From Actinokineospora globicatena (GTDB lineage Bacteria; Actinomycetota; Actinomycetes; Mycobacteriales; Pseudonocardiaceae): a DNA stretch of 64,000 nt. The stretch spans positions 1,798,001 to 1,862,000 of the forward strand of contig NZ_JAMTCR010000002.1 in NCBI RefSeq assembly GCF_024171945.1, read 5' to 3'. Position 1 is the first letter of the stretch; each line of letters starts with the position of its first letter. The notes under the pieces were generated by a model, which saw nothing but the letters and a program-made list of their open reading frames with translations, had not been told where the DNA came from and did no database searches. Positions 36,118-44,686 of the stretch are shown piece after piece. The translations under genes and the position numbers were made by a program.

Positions 36118-38589
36118 ATGGGGATCCAGTTGCCCGCCGAGCTGGCCGGTGTCGCGGCCAAGGTCGGTGTCCGCTGGCCGCAGGCCGACGAGGACAAGAT
36201 GCTCGTCTCCGCGAAGGCGTGGCGGCACGCGGGCACCCAGGTGGCCGCGCTCGCCGGTGACGCTGACAGCGCCGCGCACGCCGCGTTGTCAGCGTTCGAA
36301 GGTGACTCCGCCGACGCCGCCGCGCGGTACTGGGCCCGGTTCGTCAAGGCCGACAACGGCCACCTCACCGCCACCGTGAAGGGCTGCAACGCCGCGGCCG
36401 ACCGGTTGGAGCACGCCGCCGAGGAGATCGGCGCGGCCAAGGTGAAGATCCTGCGCAAGCTGTTCGCGCTGGCCAAGAACCTGGACGCGATCGACGCCGC
36501 CACCGCCGCGGGCAACGAGAACGCCCGGCTGAACCTGGACTGGTTGATCCAGGGCACCGCCGCCAACGTCGCGCACATCCGCAACTCGCTGCTCAACACC
36601 GTCAGTCAGCCGGGTACCAGCGTCCACTTCGCCAACGACCTGGTCAACGACAGCCCCGGCGCCATCGGGTCCGGCCTCGGGCTCGGCGGCCTGCTCTCCA
36701 CCGTCCTCACCCCGCTCACGAAGATCGTCAAGGACATCCCCGGGCAGGTCGGCCACGTCGTCCGGGGCGTCATCGACGGCGCGGGCGAGACGCTCAACGG
36801 CATCACCAAGCCGGTCGCGGGGCTCAAGGACGCGATCTCCACCGCGCCCGTGCTCAAGCCGGTGCAGGACGCGGTCACCAACCCGGGCGCGGTCATTCCC
36901 CCGGTGGCGCCGGTGGTCGACCCGATCGTGCACACGCCGCCCGCCGCGCAGACACCACCGGTGACGCTCCCCGGGGTCCAGCCGCCCTCGGTGACGCTGC
37001 CGGAGATCCCCGGTCAGGCGCCGCCGCCACTGCCCGTGGTCACCCAGCCGACCCCGCACATCGGCGTGCCCACCGATGTCGTCCAGGCCGCCTCCGCCGC
37101 CGTCATCGACGCGCCCAGCCAGGTCTCGTCCCCCGTCGGCCAGCAGCCGGGTTCCTCCTCCGGTGGTGTGCCGGTCGGTGGCGTCAACCAGGGCGGCACC
37201 ACGTCCGCGCCGCCGTCGGGCACCCCGGGGGGCGGCAGGCTCTCCGGCGTGAGCCCGGGTGGGCTCCCCGCGCTCGGTGGCGTCCCGACCGCGTCCAGCC
37301 CCTCCGTCGCGCCCCGTCCGGCCGCCCCGGGGCTCGTTCCCGGCGTGCCCGCGCAGAACGCCGGGGGCAACAAGCAGCTGGCTCCGCCGCCGCAGCAGAA
37401 GCCGCAGCCGGTCCGGTCCGAGCCGGGCGCCAAGGCAGCCGAGCAAGCGGCCAAGACCGGTGAGACGTCGCGTTCGCAGCCCGGCGCCAAGGGCGCCAAC
37501 ATCGCCGCCCGCGTCGGCGACCCGACCAGTCGGCCGTTGGGCGACCCCGGCGGGAAGATCTCCGAGGCGCCGAAGTCCGCGCCCAGGTCCGGGGAGCCCG
37601 GCGCGAAGGGGCAACCGGGCGCGCGCCTGGCCGACCTGACCGCGAAGACCGTCGACTCCCAGCCGGGGCGCATCGCCGAAGCACTGCAAACCGGCAAGCC
37701 CGGTGACACGGCGAAGCCCGGCGACACTGCTAAGAGCGCTGACGGGGCTAAGACCGCTGACGGCGCCAAGGCAGACGCGGGCAAGCCGGGGCCGGGCAGG
37801 CTTACCGGCGTCGCACCGCAGCCGGACCAGTCGCTCCCCGCGCCCGACCACAGCGACAACGGCACCGACAAGCGAGAGCAGTCCGATAGCGCCACCGTGA
37901 TGGCCGTGGCCGTCGGTGTTCCCGGCCTGCGGTCGGACAACAAGCCCCAGCCGAGCAAGTTCCTGGCGCAGATGTTCCCCGAGGGGCACCTGCCGGTCAG
38001 GTCGAGCAAGCCCGCGCAGCAGATCCCGCCGCCGCCCGAGGCTGTCGACTTCGCGGCTGGTCTGCGCTTCCCGCCCGGCGACCACCCCAGGTCCGACCTG
38101 GCAGACAACGCCACCCCCGTGCAGCACGCCACCCCGTCGCGCGGCCGCACGGCGCCAGACCTACTGCACGCGTACGACCCGCTCGGTGGGCTTAACGAGC
38201 GCGACTGGGACCACCGGTTCCTCGTCCGCCCGTTCGACCCCAGCACGCGGCGCACCACCGAGTACGCGTGGCCGACCAGTGAGCTGTTCCCGGAAGGGGG
38301 GTCCGCGCCAGGTGAGGCTGTCGTGCTCCCCGAGGGCACACTGATTGACCGGTTCGGTACGTCTAACGGCCGCGTCTTCAGCGCCGACGGCACCCGGTTC
38401 GCCCGCCGCGCGCTCCCCCCGCTGCACGCGGGGTCCGGCTACCGGCGCTACCGCGTGCTCCAGCCGCTACCGGTGTGGCGGACCCTGTCGGCGCCGTGGT
38501 TCGGACAGCCGGGCGGCGGTGAGCGCTACCGCGCCACCCACTCCGCGGCCGAACTCGTCGCCCTCGGTCTGCTGGAGGAGACCCCGTGA
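36118..38589 (+). CDS. CpnT-like polymorphic toxin with C-terminal TNT NAD+-glycohydrolase domain
   Basis: The 823-residue protein has a WXG100/CpnT-like helical N-terminus (about 1-170, starting GIQLPAELAGVAAKVGVRWPQ), a proline-rich linker (about 250-450), an alanine/lysine/glycine repeat region (KPGDTAKPGDTAKSADGAK near 530), and a C-terminal TNT domain (about 690-823). TNT is the tuberculosis necrotizing toxin fold, which hydrolyses NAD+. Conserved TNT features are LIDRFG (R745), RRALPP (R764), PLPV, and APWFGQPGGG with Q797, all retained. The chosen ATG (36118) is 4 nt after a GGGGGA. It is almost certainly exported by an ESX system and used against competitors or in signalling. Confidence 0.88.
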   Translation: MGIQLPAELAGVAAKVGVRWPQADEDKMLVSAKAWRHAGTQVAALAGDADSAAHAALSAFEGDSADAAARYWARFVKADNGHLTATVKGCNAAADRLEHAAEEIGAAKVKILRKLFALAKNLDAIDAATAAGNENARLNLDWLIQGTAANVAHIRNSLLNTVSQPGTSVHFANDLVNDSPGAIGSGLGLGGLLSTVLTPLTKIVKDIPGQVGHVVRGVIDGAGETLNGITKPVAGLKDAISTAPVLKPVQDAVTNPGAVIPPVAPVVDPIVHTPPAAQTPPVTLPGVQPPSVTLPEIPGQAPPPLPVVTQPTPHIGVPTDVVQAASAAVIDAPSQVSSPVGQQPGSSSGGVPVGGVNQGGTTSAPPSGTPGGGRLSGVSPGGLPALGGVPTASSPSVAPRPAAPGLVPGVPAQNAGGNKQLAPPPQQKPQPVRSEPGAKAAEQAAKTGETSRSQPGAKGANIAARVGDPTSRPLGDPGGKISEAPKSAPRSGEPGAKGQPGARLADLTAKTVDSQPGRIAEALQTGKPGDTAKPGDTAKSADGAKTADGAKADAGKPGPGRLTGVAPQPDQSLPAPDHSDNGTDKREQSDSATVMAVAVGVPGLRSDNKPQPSKFLAQMFPEGHLPVRSSKPAQQIPPPPEAVDFAAGLRFPPGDHPRSDLADNATPVQHATPSRGRTAPDLLHAYDPLGGLNERDWDHRFLVRPFDPSTRRTTEYAWPTSELFPEGGSAPGEAVVLPEGTLIDRFGTSNGRVFSADGTRFARRALPPLHAGSGYRRYRVLQPLPVWRTLSAPWFGQPGGGERYRATHSAAELVALGLLEETP

Positions 38590-38858
38590 ACATCGAGACC
38601 ATCGCTGGCCTGCTCGCCGCGATTGGCATACCGGCCGAGTTCGTGTCCATCGGCGAAGAGTCCGACAACGCCTGGTGCCTGCTCCACCACCCCGACCAGG
38701 GCAGCTGGGAAGTCTTCTGGCGCGAGCAGGGCAACCGGTACGACTGGGCGAACTTCACCAACGAGCAGGTGGCCTGCCACTACCTCTTCGGCAGGCTCAC
38801 CTGGTCGCAGGTCGTGCGCGGTGTTGTCGGGGTCCTACCGGTCACCGAGAAGGCTTAG
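38586..38858 (+). CDS. Putative immunity protein for the TNT toxin
   Basis: The 90-residue protein starts at GTG 38586, overlapping the toxin stop codon (GTGA), so it is translationally coupled to it. It is small, soluble and has no signal: IETIAGLLAAIGIPAEFVSIG, then strands ending AWCLLHHPDQGSWEVFWREQGN, and a helix VACHYLFGRLTWSQ. This is the shape of short immunity proteins that follow actinobacterial TNT genes. It is not homologous in obvious motifs to the mycobacterial IFT (Rv3902c). Assignment rests on position and shape. Its last 24 bp overlap the hisN 3' end on the other strand. Confidence 0.62.
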   Translation: MNIETIAGLLAAIGIPAEFVSIGEESDNAWCLLHHPDQGSWEVFWREQGNRYDWANFTNEQVACHYLFGRLTWSQVVRGVVGVLPVTEKA

Positions 38859-39614
38859 CGCTGCCTCGTGCAGGTGGCCGTTAGAGGTCAGGACAGAGCC
38901 GCCGTCGAACCGGTTCGCCCCGCTCAGGTCCGTGAACCCGCCCCCGGCCTCCTCCACCAGCACCTGGAGCGGCGCGACGTCCCACGGGTTCACGATCGCC
39001 TCCGCCGCGAGGTCGATCGCGCCCTCCGCGACCAGGCAGTGCTGCCAGAAGTCACCGAACGCCCGGGACTCCCAGCACGCGTCGAGCAGCGCCAGGTAGC
39101 GCTCACGCGAGTGGTACTTGACCCACGAACCCAGGTGCGTGGTGGACAGGTAGGCGTCTTCGAGCGACCGCACCCCTGAAACCGAGATCCGTTCGGCCGC
39201 CCCACCACCACGGCTCACCCACGCGCCCTCACCGCGCGCGGCCCACCACCGGCTACCGAGCGCGGGCGCGCTAACCACGCCTACTTGCGGCACACCGTCG
39301 ACGACCAGCGCGATCAACGTCGCCCACGCGGGTACCCCGCGCAGGAAGTTCTTGGTGCCGTCGATCGGGTCCAGAACCCAGGTCCGACCAGCGCGGATGT
39401 CCCCGCCTCGCTCCTCACCGGCCACGCTGTCGGCGGGCAGGGACTCGGCGAGCAGGGCCCGCACGGCGTCCTCGACGGCGGTGTCCGCGTCGGTCACCGG
39501 AGTCCGGTCCGGCTTGCGCTCCACCAGCAGATCGATGGCCTGGAAGCGGTCCCGGGTGATCGCGTCGGCCGCGTCGGCCAACCGCAGGGCGAAATTGAGG
39601 TCGTCGCTTGACAC
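38835..39614 (-). CDS. hisN: Histidinol-phosphatase, inositol-monophosphatase family
   Basis: The 259-residue protein has the three metal-binding segments of the IMPase family: GEERGG (Glu), LDPIDGTKNFLRGVPAW (Asp-x-Asp), and NPWDVAPLQVLVEEAGG (Asp). The FLRGVPAWATLIAL wording after the DPIDGT motif is typical of the actinobacterial HisN type, which dephosphorylates histidinol phosphate. GTG 39614 is chosen because the family N-terminus (LNFALRLADAADAI) begins right after it. CACGAT (39622-39627, minus) 7 nt before the start may be the -10 of a leaderless transcript. Confidence 0.88.
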   Translation of the reverse strand: MSSDDLNFALRLADAADAITRDRFQAIDLLVERKPDRTPVTDADTAVEDAVRALLAESLPADSVAGEERGGDIRAGRTWVLDPIDGTKNFLRGVPAWATLIALVVDGVPQVGVVSAPALGSRWWAARGEGAWVSRGGGAAERISVSGVRSLEDAYLSTTHLGSWVKYHSRERYLALLDACWESRAFGDFWQHCLVAEGAIDLAAEAIVNPWDVAPLQVLVEEAGGGFTDLSGANRFDGGSVLTSNGHLHEAALSLLGDR

Positions 39615-39634
39615 GGGCGCGATCGTGTCACGCC

Positions 39635-39640
39635 TACTCT
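39635..39640 (+). promoter_or_regulatory. Putative -10 box for the response regulator (leaderless)
   Basis: TACTCT ends 7 nt before GTG 39648. A TTGACA at 39608-39613 lies 21 bp upstream, longer than the optimal 17, and overlaps the hisN start. Confidence 0.4.
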
Positions 39641-39647
39641 GGAGCAC

Positions 39648-40322
39648 GTGAGCGTGGTACTGCTGGCCGAGGACGACGCGGCGATCGCGGACCCCCTCTC
39701 GCGTGCACTGCACCGAGAGGGCTATGAGGTGCGGGTTGTCGGAGACGGCCACGCCGCGCTGGAGGTGGCCTCCACCGGCCACCCCGACCTGCTCGTCCTC
39801 GACCTCGGGCTGCCCGGGATCGATGGACTCGACGTCTGCAGGCGGTTACGCGCCGCGGGCCGCGGGATACCGGTGCTGATGCTGACCGCCCGCGCCGACG
39901 AGGTCGACTTCGTCGTCGGCCTGGACGCGGGCGCCGACGACTACGTGGCCAAGCCGTTCCGGCTGGCCGAGCTGCTGGCCAGGATCCGGGCCCTGCTGCG
40001 CAGGCAGGCACCGGGGGCCATCGACGTCAACGGCGTGCGGATGGACCTCGCCGCCCGCGTGGTGACCGTCGACGGCACCGAGATCACCCTGGCCAACAAG
40101 GAGTTCGAGCTGCTTCGGGTGCTGATCCAGCGCGCGGGCCAGGTCGTGACCAGGGAGGAGATCCTCACCGAGGTGTGGAGCGATCCCGAGCTCAAGACCA
40201 GCAAGACCCTGGACATGCACATGTCCTGGTTGCGCCGCAAGCTCGGTGAGGGCGGGCCGCGCTCCACCGAGCGGCGCATCGCCACCGTGCGCGGTGTCGG
40301 CTTCCGGTTCAACGCCGAATAG
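39648..40322 (+). CDS. OmpR-family response regulator
   Basis: The 224-residue protein has a receiver domain (about 1-118) with the acidic pair EDD near the N-terminus, phospho-acceptor D52 in LVLDLGLPG, LTAR and KPF with the conserved lysine; the second half (about 125-222) is a winged helix of OmpR type ending RRIATVRGVGFRFNAE. It is 2 nt upstream of the kinase gene. Targets are not evident. Confidence 0.95.
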   Translation: MSVVLLAEDDAAIADPLSRALHREGYEVRVVGDGHAALEVASTGHPDLLVLDLGLPGIDGLDVCRRLRAAGRGIPVLMLTARADEVDFVVGLDAGADDYVAKPFRLAELLARIRALLRRQAPGAIDVNGVRMDLAARVVTVDGTEITLANKEFELLRVLIQRAGQVVTREEILTEVWSDPELKTSKTLDMHMSWLRRKLGEGGPRSTERRIATVRGVGFRFNAE

Positions 40323-40324
40323 CC

Positions 40325-41623
40325 GTGCGCCGCCGCATCCTGCTCGCCATCCTGCTCGCGGTGACCATCACCGCGTGCGCGCTGGGCATCCCGCTCGGCC
40401 TCACGGCGCTGCAGGTCGTGGAGAAGCTGACCAGGGAGGACCTGGCCGTCCGGGCCCAGCAGGTCACCGCGACGCTCGACGACGAGATCGCCAACGGCAA
40501 GCAGGTGGACCTGACCAAGGTGCTCCTGGCGGTGCCGACCGGCGGCAGGCTCACGGTGAAGATCCCCGGTGAGGGCACACGCGTCCTGGGCTCTCTTGGC
40601 CCGGACCCGGTCGAGGACGTGGTGGCCGAAGAGGCGCCGATGTCGCGGCAGGGCACTGTGCTGCTGGAGATCGACGCTGGGCCTATGCGCACCAGGCAGA
40701 CCCAGGTCGCTGCCTTGGTCGCCTTGGTGGTGGTGCTAACCGTCGCGGTTGGCACTGTCGTCGCCATGGTTACCGCGCGCAGGTTGGCTAGACCGCTGCG
40801 TCACGTCGCGGAGCGGGCCACGAAACTCGGTGCTGGAGACTTCCGGCTCGACCGCTCCCGCTACGACCTCTACGAGCTAGACATGGTCGCGGAGGCTCTA
40901 GACGCATCCGCGACCGCGCTGGCCCAGCTCGTGCAGCGGGAACGAGATCTCGTAGGAGACGTCTCGCACCAGCTGCGCAGCAGGCTCACCGCGCTCCAGT
41001 TGCGCCTGGAGGCGTTGACCATGGTGCAAGACACGGACGCGGCGGCTGAGGCGAGCGAGGCCCTCAACCAGGCCGAACGCCTCGCCGACGTGCTCGACGA
41101 GCTGCTCGCCGCCGCCCGCGAGGCCCGCGCCGTCGACGCCGAACCGGTCGACCTCGCCAGGGAACTCACCGCCATCGCCAACGAGTGGCGCGAGATGCTG
41201 CGCTCCGAGGGCCGCACGCTGCGGATGAAGCTCACGCCCGGCCTGATGGCCAGGGTCACCCCGGCGCGGCTGCGCGAGACCATCGGCGTGCTCCTGGAGA
41301 ACGCCCTGCGGCACGGCGGCGGCACCGTGGCCCTGTCCTCGCGCGCGGGGGAGTCCGTCGGCGGCGAGACCGTGGTCATCGAGGTCTCCGACGGGGGCGC
41401 GGGCGTGCCGGACGAACTGGCCCAGCACATCTTCGACCGGGGCGTGTCCGGCGGCGGGTCGACCGGCCTCGGGCTCGCGTTGGCCAGGGCCCTGGTCGAG
41501 TCCGACGGCGGCAGGTTGGAGCTGTCCACGGCCCGACCGGCCACGTTCACCGTGTTCCTGCCGGTGCCCAAGGCGGGCAACATCCCCGGTCTGCGCTGGC
41601 CGACCGAGCGGTCACCGCGCTAG
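40325..41623 (+). CDS. Sensor histidine kinase of the two-component pair
   Basis: The 432-residue protein has two membrane helices (about 8-30 and 126-150) flanking a short extracytoplasmic sensor of about 95 residues, a HAMP domain (about 150-205), the phosphorylation site H215 in VSHQLRSRL, and a HATPase_c domain with N-box ENALRHGGG and G1/G2 boxes (VSDGGAGVP, GSTGLGLALA). The GTG start lies 2 nt after the regulator stop. The sensor domain has no recognised family. Its stop overlaps the gtrA-like gene's stop on the other strand by 4 bp (CTAG). Confidence 0.95.
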   Translation: MRRRILLAILLAVTITACALGIPLGLTALQVVEKLTREDLAVRAQQVTATLDDEIANGKQVDLTKVLLAVPTGGRLTVKIPGEGTRVLGSLGPDPVEDVVAEEAPMSRQGTVLLEIDAGPMRTRQTQVAALVALVVVLTVAVGTVVAMVTARRLARPLRHVAERATKLGAGDFRLDRSRYDLYELDMVAEALDASATALAQLVQRERDLVGDVSHQLRSRLTALQLRLEALTMVQDTDAAAEASEALNQAERLADVLDELLAAAREARAVDAEPVDLARELTAIANEWREMLRSEGRTLRMKLTPGLMARVTPARLRETIGVLLENALRHGGGTVALSSRAGESVGGETVVIEVSDGGAGVPDELAQHIFDRGVSGGGSTGLGLALARALVESDGGRLELSTARPATFTVFLPVPKAGNIPGLRWPTERSPR

Positions 41624-42159
41624 GCGGCCTGCTCGTCCTCGTCGGTCGGCACCACGCGCAGCGGCCGGACCCGGCCCTCGGCCTCGGGGAACACCCACTT
41701 CTTGAACGCCCACCAGCGGAACACCATCGCGATCAGGGTGCCCAGGATGATGCCGAAGCCGAAGTCGGCGATCTCCTGGGTCAGCAGCGTCACGTGCGGG
41801 ACCTCGAGGTCGAACAGGTACCGCGACACCCACAGCGGCAGCGCGTTGAGGCCGACGCCGATCCCGCTGATCAGGAAGAACAGCGCGGCCTCGTGCGGGC
41901 GCTCCCGGCCGCCGCGGTCGCGGAAGGACCACTCGCGGTTGAGGATGTACGACACGATGGTCGCGATGATGACGGCCACGATCAGGGCGGTCACCGGGTT
42001 GCGGTTGAGCACGGTGAGCTTGAGCGCGTAGTTGACCGCGTTGGTCACGACGAAGCACACACCGCCGACCACCGCGAACTTGAGCATCTCCCGGTGCTTG
42101 ATCAGCAACGACCGCACCGGCTGGGGCAAGCGGGCCAGCACCGTGTCCACGAAGGCCAT
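41620..42159 (-). CDS. GtrA-family membrane protein
   Basis: The 179-residue protein has four predicted helices and the GtrA (PF04138) pattern: KFAVVGGVCFVVTNAVNYAL, TIVSYILNREWSF, and near the C-terminus GTLIAMVFRWWAFKKWVF. GtrA proteins are thought to help flip polyprenyl-linked sugars or take part in arabinogalactan decoration. In M. tuberculosis the homolog Rv3277 lies next to purK and birA, so this is part of the conserved order. ATG 42159 is chosen over a further upstream M. Confidence 0.85.
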   Translation of the reverse strand: MAFVDTVLARLPQPVRSLLIKHREMLKFAVVGGVCFVVTNAVNYALKLTVLNRNPVTALIVAVIIATIVSYILNREWSFRDRGGRERPHEAALFFLISGIGVGLNALPLWVSRYLFDLEVPHVTLLTQEIADFGFGIILGTLIAMVFRWWAFKKWVFPEAEGRVRPLRVVPTDEDEQAA

Positions 42160-42230
42160 GGCGGCGAAGTCTATCCGCCCAGTTCGCGGGGGGCCCGGCA
42201 ACCGGGGTGGGTAGTCGCGTCGGTCACTGT

Positions 42231-44504
42231 TCAGCAGTCCCAGTTCCACCGGTTCGGCCGCGAAAGTCCGATTTGCAGGCAGATCTGGAGCAGTGGCCGG
42301 TCCGTTGGCTTCGTCGTCGCCGGTGGTTTCGGCTTCGTCGTTGTTGTGGGCTTAGGGGGCGTAGGCAGGGTTGCCGTCGGCGGCGTGGTTGTCGTTGTTG
42401 TGCCGGTGGTCGTCGGCGGGTTCGTGGTGGTGGTGGTGGGCGGCGACGTCGGCTTGGTGGGCTGCGGGGCCGTAGTCGTCGGCTTGGGGTCCGGGCGCGG
42501 GATGTGTTCGCAGCAGATCGGCCACCACGGGAGTCGGAGCGTCACGCTGTCGGTAGCGGTACCGAGCGCCGCTGTGACTGTCAGCTTCCGGTTCTCCCTC
42601 AGGCGCCCGCGGGTCTCCGCGACCACCTTCAGCTGCTCGCCCGGCCGGAGCGAGGCAGTGCTCACGCAGTTCAGGAAGGCCTCTGCTTCCGTGCAGACGA
42701 CCTCGCGGTCCGACGTCACGAAGTGGGCCTTGCGGTCGAACGTGACCGCGACCGGCTTGGAGCTCTCACCGGTGTTGGTCGCCCACGCCGCTACGCGTAC
42801 CTCGCGTCCCCAGGGCAAGAGCCGTTCGACGAGGCCTTGGTCGTCTATGGCGGCGGTGAGGTCAACGCCGTCAGGTAGCGGTGTCACCTCGATGCCGATG
42901 GTGAACGGCACTTCGATCTGCGCGCCCGCGGTCAGCGTCCCCGAGATCTGCGCGGTGAGCTGGGCGTCGTCGGCCACCAAGCGGTACACCAGGGTGACGG
43001 TCTCGCCGGGGTTGAGCCCTCTGCCGGTGCCGCACACGACCCGTCCGGTGCCCGCGGGGCAGTCGACGGTGGTGGCCTGCGCGTTGAGACGCAGCAGCGG
43101 GGGCGCCGACAGCCGGTTAGGGGACACGGCTCGCACACCCGTGGGGAGAGGTAGGACTGCCACGACGGGCTCCGAGACAGCGTCACCGGAGTTCGTCACG
43201 GTGATGGGCACCTCGGTCGGTGCACCTGGGGTGAGAGAGACCGGACCACCTGGGCCTGACGCCGACAGGTTGGGGCGGGTAGGCGGCTGTGGCGGTTCCG
43301 GCGGAGGAGTGGTCGTAGTAGTAGGCGCAGGCGTTGTGGTGGTGGGCTGCGGCGTTGTGGGTTCTGTCGTCGTCGTGGGCGCCGGGGTTGTCGGCTCGGT
43401 GGTCGGCTCCGGAGTGGTCGGTTCCGGTTCCGCCGGCGTGACGGGAGGCGTCTGCGGCGCGGGGGAGTTCGTCGTGCGGGGGGCTGTGGTCGTCGTCGGC
43501 ACGGTCGCCGTCGCCGCTGCCGGGACCTGGTTGTTGTTGGGAGCGGCTACGAGCCCAACGGCCACGGCAGCCACTAGAGCCGCACTCGACACCGCGACCG
43601 TCATGGCCTGCCGGGGGGCGCTCGTGATCGCGCTGAGCACACCGCCCCCGGTGGCACCGGTCGCTGCCGCACCGGCGCCCGCCACGGCCGTCGCCTTGGC
43701 CGCGCCGAGGTACCCGGCCACCGCCACCGGCCCCAGCACCAGCGGCGCGATGAACAGCCGCAGGCCGCTGTTGACGTCCGCCAGCTCCGCCGCGAGCGCC
43801 CGGCACCGGTCGCACTCGTCCAGGTGCGCCTCGACCTGGGCCTTCTCCCGCTTCGACAGGCCGCCGCGCACCCACGCGCCCAGCCGGTCCGCCGTCGCCC
43901 GGCAGCGCTGGTCGCCGGACTCGGCCAGGTGTACCTGCAGGTAGGCCTGCTTGAGGCCCTCCCTGGCGCGGTAGGCCAGCGCGGACACGCCGTTCGGGGT
44001 CAACCCGAGCAGCGGCGCGACCTCGGCCGGGGACTGGCCCTCGATCTCGGTGTGCCACAGCACCGCTTGCCACCGCTCCGGCAGCTTCCGGAACGCGCGC
44101 GCGGCCATCGACCGCTCAAGACCCGCGAGGGCCGTATCCGAGAACGGCACGCTTACCGCGTCCTGGTTGATACCGCTCACCTGGGACACGTCGTCGGAGA
44201 ACTCGACCTTGCGGTCGCGGCGGGTCTTGTCGTAGGCGGTGTGCCTTAGCGCTGTCAGCAGGTACGCGCGGAACGCCGCATCGGGGCCGCGACCCTGCCG
44301 CAGCGTCTCAAGCACCTTCGCGAACGCCTCGGACACCAGGTCGTCGGCCTCGGTCTGCGAGCGCGCCAATTGCCTGGCCAGGTTGCGCGCGGCCGCGGAG
44401 TGGCGCTCGTAGAGCGAGCCGTACGCGGCGGCGTCGCCCGACCGCACCGCATCGATCAGCTCGGCGTCACTCGGGCCGTCGAACTCGGCCGGAACCGTCG
44501 GCAC
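42231..44504 (-). CDS. ECF sigma factor fused to a zinc-finger anti-sigma and surface domain
   Basis: One 757-residue chain begins with sigma-70 region 2 (about 20-95, EADDLVSEAFAKVLETL), region 4 (about 130-190, PAEVAPLLGLTPNGVSALA), then a zf-HC2 anti-sigma-like zinc finger (C201, and HLDECDRC with H228, C231, C234), a hydrophobic stretch and a transmembrane helix (about 301-321), and a 435-residue outside part. That part is Thr/Pro rich with two or three Ig-like CARDB/DUF11-type repeats and a CGT/CEH cysteine set. GTG 44504 follows AGGGGAG. Fusion of sigma and anti-sigma suggests release by proteolysis. Known relatives are few (ECF53-like groups). Confidence 0.85.
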   Translation of the reverse strand: MPTVPAEFDGPSDAELIDAVRSGDAAAYGSLYERHSAAARNLARQLARSQTEADDLVSEAFAKVLETLRQGRGPDAAFRAYLLTALRHTAYDKTRRDRKVEFSDDVSQVSGINQDAVSVPFSDTALAGLERSMAARAFRKLPERWQAVLWHTEIEGQSPAEVAPLLGLTPNGVSALAYRAREGLKQAYLQVHLAESGDQRCRATADRLGAWVRGGLSKREKAQVEAHLDECDRCRALAAELADVNSGLRLFIAPLVLGPVAVAGYLGAAKATAVAGAGAAATGATGGGVLSAITSAPRQAMTVAVSSAALVAAVAVGLVAAPNNNQVPAAATATVPTTTTAPRTTNSPAPQTPPVTPAEPEPTTPEPTTEPTTPAPTTTTEPTTPQPTTTTPAPTTTTTPPPEPPQPPTRPNLSASGPGGPVSLTPGAPTEVPITVTNSGDAVSEPVVAVLPLPTGVRAVSPNRLSAPPLLRLNAQATTVDCPAGTGRVVCGTGRGLNPGETVTLVYRLVADDAQLTAQISGTLTAGAQIEVPFTIGIEVTPLPDGVDLTAAIDDQGLVERLLPWGREVRVAAWATNTGESSKPVAVTFDRKAHFVTSDREVVCTEAEAFLNCVSTASLRPGEQLKVVAETRGRLRENRKLTVTAALGTATDSVTLRLPWWPICCEHIPRPDPKPTTTAPQPTKPTSPPTTTTTNPPTTTGTTTTTTPPTATLPTPPKPTTTTKPKPPATTKPTDRPLLQICLQIGLSRPNRWNWDC

Positions 44505-44686
44505 TGTGCTCCCCTCACCCGCTCCACCCCCGCGTCGCGACCAAGTGTGACTGACGCTCACCGTTACGTCACGCATCACTCACGCGGGGGAGATTGCTTC
44601 ACGCACAATCGATTCACCCGTTTCGCGTCACAACCGCAACCGAGCCGCGTCTTCTCCTTCGGGAACCGGCGAAGGGACTCGGAGCT

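Noticed and set aside
42300..43500. Thr/Pro-rich tracts of the sigma fusion as a DNA tandem repeat element
   Set aside because: Repeats are codons for Thr-Pro linkers in an intact frame and irregular at DNA level.
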